Positions 26,388 to 35,100 of a DNA stretch of 64,000 nt are shown one piece after another. Position 1 is the first letter of the stretch, and each line of letters starts with the position of its first letter. The notes beneath the pieces were generated by a model. That model ran no database searches. It had not been told where the DNA came from and worked only from the letters and a program-made list of their open reading frames with translations. The DNA is from Variovorax paradoxus. GTDB lineage: Bacteria > Pseudomonadota > Gammaproteobacteria > Burkholderiales > Burkholderiaceae_C. The DNA is taken from positions 124,001-188,000 of the forward strand of contig NZ_JAGGNV010000008.1 of assembly GCF_018614955.1 (NCBI RefSeq), given 5' to 3'. Made by a program: the position numbers and the translations under genes.

Positions 26388-27154
26388 AGCGCATTCGCTG
26401 GTTTGCGGCACTCGTCCTGCTGTTCGCGCTCGCGGGCTGCAAGGTCGCGCTCTATTCCAATCTCAATGAGCAGGAAGCCAACGAGATCGTCGCCGCCTTG
26501 TCGGCCGAAGGCATCGACGCATCCAAGAGCCGCCTGGAAGGCAGCAACTGGCAGGTCGAGGTCGAAGAGGGCCGCATGGGCGGCGCGCTGGAAGTGCTGC
26601 GCGCCCAGGGCCTGCCGGCCGAGCGCTACGCGACCATGGGCGAGGTGTTCCAGAAGCAGGGCCTGGTGTCCACCCCTTCCGAGGAGCGCATGCGCTACAT
26701 CTACGCGGTGTCGCAGGAGCTGTCGCAGACCTTGCGCAACGTCGACGGCGTGGTGGCGGCTCGCGTGCACGTGGTGATCCCGGCCAACGATCCGCTCGGC
26801 GACAAGATCCGCCCGTCCTCCGCGGCGGTGTTCATCAAGCACCGGCCCGACGTCGACATCCGCCTGCTGGCGCCGGCCGTGAAGGACATGGTGGCGCACA
26901 GCATCGAAGGGCTCACGCACGACCAGGTCTCGCTGTCGCTGTTCGAAACGCGCAGGCCGGCGGGTGCATCGGCCGGCGCTGCCGGCGGCGTTCCGAAGCC
27001 GCTCGTGCTCGGCATGTTCTCGACCGAGACCGCGATGGTGCTGCTGGGCCTGCTGCTCGCGGCTGCGCTCTGCCTCATGGCGTTGCCCACGCTCTTGCGG
27101 CGCCGGGGCCTGGATTGGCGCAGCTGGACGCGAAGCCAGGTCTTCCGACGTTGA
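26384..27154 (+). CDS. sctJ: T3SS inner-membrane ring lipoprotein SctJ (YscJ/HrcJ)
   Basis: SctJ is the inner of the two inner-membrane rings. The 256-residue protein has a lipoprotein signal with lipobox LAGC (Cys19), the ring-building domains (LYSNLNEQEANEIVAALSAE, KQGLVSTPSEERMRYIYAVS, SQTLRNVDGVVAARVHVVIP) and a C-terminal membrane helix around residues 215-235. It overlaps sctI by ATGA. The secretin-side partner is SctD two genes upstream. Confidence 0.96.
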   Translation: MKRIRWFAALVLLFALAGCKVALYSNLNEQEANEIVAALSAEGIDASKSRLEGSNWQVEVEEGRMGGALEVLRAQGLPAERYATMGEVFQKQGLVSTPSEERMRYIYAVSQELSQTLRNVDGVVAARVHVVIPANDPLGDKIRPSSAAVFIKHRPDVDIRLLAPAVKDMVAHSIEGLTHDQVSLSLFETRRPAGASAGAAGGVPKPLVLGMFSTETAMVLLGLLLAAALCLMALPTLLRRRGLDWRSWTRSQVFRR

Positions 27155-27159
27155 CGCCG

Positions 27160-27858
27160 ATGCAGGCCGCCGCCACCGCGCCCTCGCCGCCGCAGGCCGC
27201 ACCCGGCCCGATGGACCTGGTGCGTCTGGTGATGCGCTTCAACCTGCATCCGGAGATCGACCTGCATCCGAGCTGGCTGCCTTCGAACTGGCCGGCGCGG
27301 CATCGTTCGCCGGCCCGCCTGGGGCAAGCCGGGCGCGCCGTGCTCGCCGATCTGCTGCGGCGCGGCCAGGCACCGGTCGTTGCGGCGGCCGACTACAACT
27401 TCGATTCGCGGCTCAAGCGGCTGGCGCTGCTCGACGCCGCGTCGCTCAGGCGGCTCGCGGCCTACCTCGGCTTCTGCGCCCACCTGCCGCTCTTCAGGCT
27501 GCGCGGCGGTGCCGGCTTCCAGATCCGGCGCCAGGCCTGCCGCTTCGACGCGGACGCGGTGGACTTCGTGCTCGACCGCGTGCCGCAGCTCACCGAACTG
27601 CGAATGGACAGCGCCGTCCTCCAGCAGCGTCCCATCGCCACCGGCCGCGTGGTGATCGACCGCGGCTATCGCCTGCTGCTGGGCGCGGCCGCGCCCGAAG
27701 GCGACTCCGTGCTGCGCCGCCTGCAGCACAAGCTGCCGCGGCGCCTTTCGGGCCTGAGCGTGCCGCAGCTCGCGCCGCGCCAGGCCCGCCAACTCCACGA
27801 ACTGATGCTCTCGTGCATCGTTCCCGAAAGACTGCCGCAATGGGACTGGCTTTTCTGA
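27160..27858 (+). CDS. sctK: T3SS sorting platform accessory protein SctK (YscK/HrpD-like)
   Basis: SctK links SctD to SctQ in the sorting platform. Reading from the ATG gives 232 residues; a TTG at 27151 overlapping the sctJ stop (TTGA) is a possible start too. The family features are weak but present: [20 protein letters not shown] near the N-terminus, and [18 protein letters not shown] at the end. Gene order (J-K-L-N) is the strongest support. It overlaps the sctL start by 19 nt. Confidence 0.75.
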   Translation: MQAAATAPSPPQAAPGPMDLVRLVMRFNLHPEIDLHPSWLPSNWPARHRSPARLGQAGRAVLADLLRRGQAPVVAAADYNFDSRLKRLALLDAASLRRLAAYLGFCAHLPLFRLRGGAGFQIRRQACRFDADAVDFVLDRVPQLTELRMDSAVLQQRPIATGRVVIDRGYRLLLGAAAPEGDSVLRRLQHKLPRRLSGLSVPQLAPRQARQLHELMLSCIVPERLPQWDWLF

Positions 27859-28478
27859 TCACCACCGAGAACCTGCAGCTCCTGAGCGAGCGCAAGGTGC
27901 TCAAGGAGAACGAGTACGCGGCCCTGCTCGACGCCTCGGCCGTGGTGGACACCGCGCGCAAGGAAGCGCGCCGCATCGTCCAGCAGGCCGTGCACGAGGC
28001 CGAGGCGAGCCGCAGGCAGGGCTACGAGGAAGGCCTGCAGCGCGCCAAGGCCGAGTACGCCAAACAGCTCGTGTCCGAGACCCTGGCCGCCGAGCGGCAG
28101 CTGCATGCCTTGCGCAAGTCGATGGCGCAGATCGTGGTCAAGGCCGTGGGCCAGTTCATCGCCGATGCAGAGCCCGCGGCGCTGTTCGAGGCCGCGCTGC
28201 TGCGCATCGATACGCTGATCCGCAGCGAGCCATTCATCACCGTGCGCGTGGCGCCGGCGCAGGAATCGACCATGCGCGAGGTGCTGGCCCGCCTGCAGGT
28301 CGAGGCCAACTGGCACATGACCGTGAGCCTCGCTGCCGATTCTGCGCTGCCCGCCGGGGCCTGCGTGGTGCAGACGGCCTCCGGCGTGCTCGAGATCGGC
28401 GTCGATGCGCAGCTCGAAGCCTTCCGCCGCGCGATGGAGCGCAACGGCATGGTCGAGGCCGCGGGAGCCCAGGGATGA
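27840..28478 (+). CDS. sctL: T3SS stator protein SctL (YscL/HrpE)
   Basis: SctL is the peripheral stalk connecting the SctN ATPase to SctQ and inhibits ATPase activity. The 212-residue protein has the helical N-terminal half with a charged [20 protein letters not shown] stretch and the C-terminal globular domain ([40 protein letters not shown]), the latter shared with FliH and V-ATPase stator subunits. It overlaps sctK and, by ATGA, sctN. Confidence 0.92.
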   Translation: MGLAFLITTENLQLLSERKVLKENEYAALLDASAVVDTARKEARRIVQQAVHEAEASRRQGYEEGLQRAKAEYAKQLVSETLAAERQLHALRKSMAQIVVKAVGQFIADAEPAALFEAALLRIDTLIRSEPFITVRVAPAQESTMREVLARLQVEANWHMTVSLAADSALPAGACVVQTASGVLEIGVDAQLEAFRRAMERNGMVEAAGAQG

Positions 28479-29818
28479 GCGCCCACGGCCCGCTGGTGTC
28501 GGATGCCGCGCTCGGCATCGTCGCCGACCTCGAGCAGGCCTTCGGCCGCGTCACGCCGGTGGCGATGCGCGGGCGCGTGAGCAAGGCGGTCGGCATGCTG
28601 ATCGATGCCACCGGCATCCAGGCCCACGTGGGTGAGCTCTGCGAGCTGGTCACGCCGGGTGAGCCGCCGCTCTTGGCCGAGGTGGTGGGCTTCCGCAGCA
28701 ACACCGCCATCCTCACGCCGCTGGGCCCGATCACCGGCATCTCGGCGCTGACCGAAGTGCTGCCCACCGGGCGCGGCCATGTCTGCCCGGTGGGCGCCAA
28801 GCTGCTGGGCCGCGTGCTCGATGCGCTGGGCCAACCGATCGACGATCTGGGCCCGCTGGCCACGCACCTGCAGCAGCCCGTGCACCGCGAGCCGGTCAGC
28901 CCGCTCGCGCGCCGCATGATCGAGGCGCCGCTGGCCACCGGCATCCGCGCCGTCGATGCCTTGCTGACGCTCGGCGAGGGCCAGCGCGTCGGCGTGTTCT
29001 CGCCGCCCGGCGTGGGCAAGAGCACCTTGCTCGGCATGCTCGCGCGCGGCTCGACCGCCGAGGTCAACGTGATCGCGCTGATCGGCGAGCGCGGCCGCGA
29101 GGTCAAGGAGTTCATCGAGCACAACCTCGGCGCCGAAGGCCTGGCCAAGACGGTGATGGTGGTCTCCACCTCCGACCGGCCGCCGATGGAGCGCATCAAG
29201 TCGGCCTATGTGGCGACCACCATCGCCGAGCACTTCCGCGACCAGGGCAAGAAGGTGCTGCTGCTGGTCGATTCGCTCACGCGCTTCGCGCGCGCCCAGC
29301 GCGAGATCGGCCTGGCCAGCGGCGAGCCGCCGACGCGGCGCAGCTATCCGCCCTCGATCTTCTCGATGCTGCCGCAGCTGCTGGAGCGCGCGGGGCAGGG
29401 CAGGACCGGCTCCATCACCGCCGTCTATTCGGTGCTGACCGAGGGCGACGAGGAGAACGATCCGATTGCCGAAGAGGTGCGCTCCATCCTCGACGGCCAC
29501 ATCGTGCTGTCGCGCAAGCTCGCGGCCGCCAACCGCTATCCGGCCATTGACGTGCTGGCCAGCATCAGCCGCGTGATGCCGCTGGTCGCCTCGCGCGAGC
29601 ACCGCGCCGCGGCGGCGCACTTCCGCAGCCTGCTGGCCAAGTACCAGGAGATGGAGCTCCTGGTGCAGATCGGCGAATACAAGCCGGGCAGCGATGCGCT
29701 GGCCGACGAGGCCATCGCGGCGCGGCCGGCGATGCTCGACTTCCTGTCGCAGCCGCCGGAGACCAGCCAGGCCTATGAGCAATCCCTGGCGGCGCTGCGG
29801 CGCTTTGGAGAGCGCTAG
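28475..29818 (+). CDS. sctN: T3SS ATPase SctN (YscN/HrcN)
   Basis: SctN is the hexameric ATPase that unfolds substrates and detaches chaperones. The 447-residue protein has Walker A at [12 protein letters not shown] (Lys182), the ERGREVKEF segment with the catalytic Glu, Walker B in [19 protein letters not shown], and the T3SS-specific [40 protein letters not shown] is the usual C-terminal beta-region. Start overlaps sctL by ATGA, and its stop shares a base with the GTG of sctO. Confidence 0.97.
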   Translation: MSAHGPLVSDAALGIVADLEQAFGRVTPVAMRGRVSKAVGMLIDATGIQAHVGELCELVTPGEPPLLAEVVGFRSNTAILTPLGPITGISALTEVLPTGRGHVCPVGAKLLGRVLDALGQPIDDLGPLATHLQQPVHREPVSPLARRMIEAPLATGIRAVDALLTLGEGQRVGVFSPPGVGKSTLLGMLARGSTAEVNVIALIGERGREVKEFIEHNLGAEGLAKTVMVVSTSDRPPMERIKSAYVATTIAEHFRDQGKKVLLLVDSLTRFARAQREIGLASGEPPTRRSYPPSIFSMLPQLLERAGQGRTGSITAVYSVLTEGDEENDPIAEEVRSILDGHIVLSRKLAAANRYPAIDVLASISRVMPLVASREHRAAAAHFRSLLAKYQEMELLVQIGEYKPGSDALADEAIAARPAMLDFLSQPPETSQAYEQSLAALRRFGER

Positions 29819-30303
29819 TGGCCATCGACTGGAAACTGCTGATCGACGTGCGCGAGCGCCAGAAGAGCGTCGCGATGGGCATCGTCGCGCGCGACCGGGA
29901 GGCCGCCGAAGAAAGCCATGCGCAGCTGCAGCAGGCCGAGGCCTGGCGGCAGCAGCAGGTGCAGAGCAAGGCGCAGCACTGGCAGGCCACCGTGGGCGCG
30001 CTCTCGGGCGGCCAATGCAACGTGGCGCAGCTGCGGCATGCCGGCGCCTGGAGCGGCGCGCTCGATGCGCAGATCGCGCAGGCCGGCCAGGCCGCGATGC
30101 AGGCCGGGCAGGCGCATGCGCAGCGCGAGCAGGTGCTCGAAGCGAGCCGCCAACAGCTGCGCGCGGCCAGCGGCGAACTCGAGAAGGCGCAGCAGATGCA
30201 GCAGCGCGCACGCACCGAAAGGCTGCGCCTCATGGAACTGCGGCAGGACGAAGCGGCCGAGGAAACGGCTTCGCAGGCCTGGGCCGCGCGACGACCCATC
30301 TAG
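29818..30303 (+). CDS. sctO: T3SS central stalk protein SctO (YscO-like)
   Basis: SctO inserts into the ATPase ring like the gamma subunit of F-ATPase. The 161-residue protein is almost entirely coiled coil, with high Gln/Ala/Glu content and the central turn near residues 60-85 (ALSGGQCNVAQLRHAGAWSG) that divides the two helices. The sequence is poorly conserved in the family, so the call rests on position behind sctN and on the predicted structure. The gene starts at GTG overlapping sctN by one base. Confidence 0.8.
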   Translation: MAIDWKLLIDVRERQKSVAMGIVARDREAAEESHAQLQQAEAWRQQQVQSKAQHWQATVGALSGGQCNVAQLRHAGAWSGALDAQIAQAGQAAMQAGQAHAQREQVLEASRQQLRAASGELEKAQQMQQRARTERLRLMELRQDEAAEETASQAWAARRPI

Positions 30304-30307
30304 CCAC

Positions 30308-31087
30308 ATGGACACCATCGAACTCGCCAGCATCGAGAAATTCTTCTCCGCCGTGGTGCTCACGCTGCCGCGGCTGTTCGCGATCTTCGCGGTCGTGCCC
30401 TTCCTGTCCGGCGGCATGATCACCGGCATCGTGCGCAACGGCCTCCTGCTGATGCTCGCGATCTTCATGTCGCCGGTGGCGGGCGACATGCCATCGGCCT
30501 CCATCGGCACCTGGGTGCTGATCGCCGGCAAGGAGGCGCTGATCGGCCTGCTGCTGGGCCTGGGCTTCGGCATCTTCATCTGGGCCATCCAGAGCGTGGG
30601 CGACCTGATCGACTTCCAGACCGGCTCCGCCAACGCCTCCTTCTTCGACCCCGTGGCCGGGCACGAGAACGGGCCCACGGGCGAGTTCCTCGGCTGGATG
30701 GTGATCACGCTCTTCGTGTCGGCCGGCGGCCTGCTCGCCATGCTGGGCGTGGTCGTCGACTCCTACCGCCTGTGGCCGGTCGCCTCCTTCTTCCCCAATC
30801 TGGGCGCGGTGCTGGAGCAGTTCGCGATCCGCCAGGGCGACACCCTGTTCCTCTGGATCGTGAAGCTTGCCGCGCCCGTGATCTTCGTGCTGCTGCTGGT
30901 CGAGCTGGGCATGGGCCTCATCAGCCGCGTGGCGCCGCAGCTCAACGTGTTCGTGTTCTCGCAGCCGCTCAAGAGCCTGCTGGCCCACTTGATGATGCTG
31001 CTCTTCCTCTTCTTCGTGTACGAGTCGCTGCAGGAATTCCTGCGGCCGGAGAACGGCGTGCTCGACTTTCTCAGAGCGACCTTGTAG
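30308..31087 (+). CDS. sctT: T3SS export apparatus protein SctT (YscT/HrcT)
   Basis: SctT completes the export gate with SctR and SctS. The 259-residue membrane protein shows the expected six to eight helices and conserved segments RLFAIFAVVPFLSGGMITGI, LGFGIFIWAIQSVGDLIDFQ and ELGMGLISRVAPQLNVFVFS. It starts 4 nt after the sctO stop; a SctP ruler gene, which usually stands at this place between sctO and sctQ/T, is absent. It precedes sctU by 2 nt. Confidence 0.96.
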   Translation: MDTIELASIEKFFSAVVLTLPRLFAIFAVVPFLSGGMITGIVRNGLLLMLAIFMSPVAGDMPSASIGTWVLIAGKEALIGLLLGLGFGIFIWAIQSVGDLIDFQTGSANASFFDPVAGHENGPTGEFLGWMVITLFVSAGGLLAMLGVVVDSYRLWPVASFFPNLGAVLEQFAIRQGDTLFLWIVKLAAPVIFVLLLVELGMGLISRVAPQLNVFVFSQPLKSLLAHLMMLLFLFFVYESLQEFLRPENGVLDFLRATL

Positions 31088-31089
31088 CG

Positions 31090-32121
31090 ATGGCCGAGAA
31101 AGACCAGAAGCCCACACCGAAGCGCCTGCGCGATGCGCGCAAGCGCGGCGAGGTGGTGTTCAGCGCCGACGTGGCCTCGACCACCGTGTTCGCCGTGGTC
31201 GTGGTTTCGATGTGGCTGGGCGGCGAGACCATCTACAGCCTGCTGCGCGAACTCTGGCTGCATGCGACCAGCACCAGCCTGCTGACGCAGCCCGACGACC
31301 GCTTCGCCGAGCTGCTGCTGCACACCGGCGAGGCGCTGCTGTGGGGCACGCTGCCGATCATGGGCATTGCCGCGGCGGCCGGGATCGTGGGTTCGCTGTT
31401 CCAGGTCGGCGGCGTCGCGGCCTGGGAACGCCTCAAGCCCGACATGAACCGCCTGAACCCGGCCGAGGGCTTCCAGCGCATCTTCTCGACGCGCAACCTC
31501 ATCAACCTGCTGAAGATGAGCGTCAAGACCCTGCTGCTCGCGGCGCTGATGTACGTGGTGGTGCGCGGCTTCGTCGATACCTCGCTCAAGCTGGGCTATG
31601 CCCGTCCGGCCGCGATCATGACCGCCGCGGCCCGCATGACGCTGGTCGCCTTCGGCTGGGCGGTGCTGATCTACGCCCTGATGGCGCTGGTGGACTACGC
31701 CCACGAGCACTTCGAGTTCATGAAGCAGCAGCGCATGTCCATCGAAGACATCCGGCAGGAATACAAGGAAAACGAAGGCGATCCCATCAACCAGTCGCGG
31801 CGCCGCTCGGCGCATTTCGAGGCCGTGTATGCGAGCCTTTCCGACCGCGTGCGCATGGCCTCGGCCGTGATCCATTCGGCCCGCACCGCCGTGGCCCTGC
31901 AGTACCTCGGCGAGACCGACCTGCCGCGCGTGATCGCGCGCGGCGAGGGCGAGGTCGCCGCACAGATCCGGCGCTTCGCCGGCGAGGGCCTGGTGCCGAT
32001 GGAGTTCGAGCCCTCGCTGGCAGAACGCATCTACGCCGAAGTGCCGGTGGACCAACCCATTCCGCGTTCCCTCTACGCGCCGGTGGCCAGGCTGCTGCGC
32101 TGGGCGCAGGGCCAGGAGTGA
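31090..32121 (+). CDS. sctU: T3SS switch protein SctU (YscU/HrcU) lacking the NPTH cleavage motif
   Basis: SctU has an N-terminal membrane domain of four helices and a cytoplasmic domain whose autocleavage at NPTH changes substrate specificity. The 343-residue length and segments KPTPKRLRDARKRGEVVFSA and EDIRQEYKENEGDPINQSRR are canonical. The cleavage loop is not: residues 262-265 read His-Ser-Ala-Arg in VIHSARTAVALQYLGETDLP, where the AVAL strand gives an unambiguous alignment to NPTH-x-AVAL. The downstream parts (LARALY-like LAERIYAEVPVDQPIPRSLY) are intact. No frameshift is present, so the change is a substitution in an otherwise normal protein. Confidence 0.95.
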   Translation: MAEKDQKPTPKRLRDARKRGEVVFSADVASTTVFAVVVVSMWLGGETIYSLLRELWLHATSTSLLTQPDDRFAELLLHTGEALLWGTLPIMGIAAAAGIVGSLFQVGGVAAWERLKPDMNRLNPAEGFQRIFSTRNLINLLKMSVKTLLLAALMYVVVRGFVDTSLKLGYARPAAIMTAAARMTLVAFGWAVLIYALMALVDYAHEHFEFMKQQRMSIEDIRQEYKENEGDPINQSRRRSAHFEAVYASLSDRVRMASAVIHSARTAVALQYLGETDLPRVIARGEGEVAAQIRRFAGEGLVPMEFEPSLAERIYAEVPVDQPIPRSLYAPVARLLRWAQGQE

Positions 32122-32176
32122 GGCCGCAATGCGCCATCCGTTTCCATCTTCCTGAACATACGCAACTGGAGCTGCC

Positions 32177-35100
32177 ATGTCTGCACCTTCCATTTCATCG
32201 TCCGGCGCCTCGCAGGCCGCCATCGACCACGCGGCTGCCGTCCGTGCAGCCGAGGAGCAGCGCCGCCGCGCCGAGGAGGCTGCGCGCCGGGCGGCCGAGG
32301 AAGCCCAGCGGATCGCCGCGGAAGCCAGAAGGCTGGCGGCCGAGGCGCGCAAGAAAGCCGACGACGCAAGGAAGCTGGCCGAGGCCGCGGAGGCCAAGAA
32401 GGCGCAGACCCAGGCCGAGCAGGACGCGGCGGCCAAGCTGCGCGCGCAAGCCAAGACCGATGAACTCGATGCACTGAAGAAGGAATCCACGGCCAACCTG
32501 CGCACGAAGGAGGAGACGCTCGCCAACTCCAAGCTCGACGACGTGCGCCAGCGGCGTGCGCCGAACGACCCGTCGGAGGCCACGCGCGCAGCGCAGACCG
32601 AGGTCGACGCCGCGCAGAAGACGCAGGCGCTGTACGAGCCCGCGGCAGGCGCGCAGGGCGCCGACCAGCCGGCCTCCAGTGCGGGCACCCAGGCTCTGCT
32701 CGACAAGGCGCAGAAGGCCGCCAAGCCGGTGTTCGACGCGCAGGCCCGGGGCGGCGACGGCAGCAAGGAAGAGAAGGCCGCGCTCAATGCCGCCGTCACC
32801 GAATGGCTGGACGCCGCGCAGCAGGACATGCGCACCGCGGGCCTGAAGGCGCAGGCCGAAGGCAAGGACCCGGCCGCCGCCATCGACCAGGAGGCCACCA
32901 GGATCAACCAGGCGATCGACAAGGGCGGCGTCTTCGACCCCGAGCAGATGGGCGCCTACATCGACAAGGCACAGGCCGGCGTGAAGGCGGAGACGCCGGA
33001 GATCCGCCAGCTGCGCAGCGAGCAGTACAACGTCAACCAGTCGGGCAAGAAGCAGGTCGCCGATGCGCGCACCGAAGCGACGGATGCCGATGCCGCGGCC
33101 GACAAGGCCGAGGCCTACGCGGCCAGCTTCGGCGAGGGCCCCGGCGGCAACGACACCCTCATCACCGCCAAGCAGAACGCCAAGGCCGAGGCCGCGCGCC
33201 TGCGCGGCGTGGCGAACCGGGCCGACGCGAAGCTCGACGGGCTGATCAAGGCCTTCGGCACAAGCGACCCGGCCGACCCGGCCAATCCGAAGACCAACGT
33301 CGTCGGCGCGGTCAACGCGGACTACAACGCGCGCGTGGCCGATCTCGAGGTCAAGGACCTGAGCGCCAAGTACGACCAGGCGGTGGCGAGCGGCGACGCC
33401 GGCAAGATCGCCGGGGCCGATGCGGCGCTGCGCGAGGCGCAGGAGGGGCAGCGCTACATGCGCGCGCTCGCCGACGACGAGGCTGCCAAGCTCGACCGCA
33501 GCGACGCCGAGATCGAGTACACCGACGCCGAGGGCGCCTGGAACGCCGAGGCGCAGACACGGCCCGGCACCTACACGGTGACCGAGCGCGACGGCGACAA
33601 GACGACCACCAAGACCGTCAAGGCCGAGGGCTACGACCCCGCCTTCTGGGCCAAGCCCGGCAGCGAGGAGGGCAAGAAGGTCCAGTTGACCGACGGCAAG
33701 TACTACTACGTCGACGGCGACAAGAAGACCGAGCTCGATCCCGTCACCTCGCGCCTCTGGGCCGCGCACGACAAGCGCGAGGCCGCGACGAAAGGCATGA
33801 GCGACAGCGGCTCCGCCCTGAGCAAGGTCAAGGAAGACCTGATCGGCGGCGCCGACGGCAGCGGTCCCAAGCTGGATGCGGGGCGCTACCTCGACAACGC
33901 CGACGCCATCAACCAGCGGCTGGCCGATGCCAACGCCGATGTGGCGGCGGCCCAGGCCGGACTGAACTCGAAGCGCCCGGAAGGTTTCATCGGGCCGGTC
34001 GCCACGCCGACCACGCCGCAACAACTCGGCGCGGCACTGGAGAAGCAGCGCACCGCGCAGGCCGAGGCCGACGCGCTGAAGGCGATGCAGGACCTGCGCA
34101 GCGCCGAGCGCGACCAGGCCGCAGGCAAGCCGGTGGACGCGGCGAAACTCGAAGGCCTGCGCAAGACCGCGCGTGAGAAGCAGAACAAGCACGAGGAATC
34201 GCAGCCCAAGCTCTCGGCCGCCGACGAAAAGAAGATGCGCAACGAGCAGTTGCCGCAGGCGCGCAGCGACTATCAGACGAAGTCCGACGCGGTCGACAAG
34301 CTCACCGCACCCGGCAGCACCGCGACCGAGGCCGAGCGCAACAAGGCGCTGGACGAGCTCGACGCGGCGAAGCTCACGGTGCGCGACTACGAGACGCAGC
34401 TCGAGCTGATCGATGCAGAGCGCGACTCGTATGCGGCGCAGAACCAGTACAGCCAGGCGAATTTCGCGAAGCCGCAGCTGTCGATGTTCATGAAGAACGG
34501 CGAGTCGGTCACGGGCGACGTCTACCCGCAGAACTACGACCCGACCTGGAACCTCAAGCCCAGCGCGGACGGCAAGGTCAGCGCCGAAGGCCTGCCGCGC
34601 GGACTCTCGCCCGACGACATCGAAGTGCGCCATGACCCATGCGGCGGCGGCTACACGGTGATCATCAAGAAGGACTCCGACGTCATCGGCTGGCAGAAGT
34701 CCGAGCGCTACGGCGACATGCGCAACTTCACCGTGCGCGAGGGCGAGTACAAGATGAATCCCGCCACCGCGCGGCTGTGGGACAGCTCCGAGTTCGGCAA
34801 CGGCCGGCTGGCCCAGGCGCGCATCGAGCGCGGCAAGGTCGAGCAGCAGCTGACCGACGCCAGAGCCGAGGCGCCGCCCGCGCCCGGCGAACAGCCGCTG
34901 ATCGGGCCCGACGGCAAGCCGGTGCCGACGCTGCGCCTGGGCGACGACCTCACGCAGCGCAAGAAGACGGTGGACCAGAACGTCGGCACTGCGACCACCG
35001 AGCGCGACAAGGCGCAAGCCGCCTACGACGCCGGCACCGGCGATCGCACCGCGCTGAAGAACGCCCTGGACGATGCCAACTCGCGCCTCACCATCGCGAA

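Noticed and set aside
30289..31087. A sctP ruler hidden between sctO and sctT
   Set aside because: Only 4 nt separate the two genes and neither has a fused proline-rich ruler domain.
18167..32121. Reading the export genes as a flagellar cluster
   Set aside because: A secretin (SctC), a YscJ-type lipoprotein, and FHA-type SctD are present, and no flagellar hook, rod or flagellin genes are seen.
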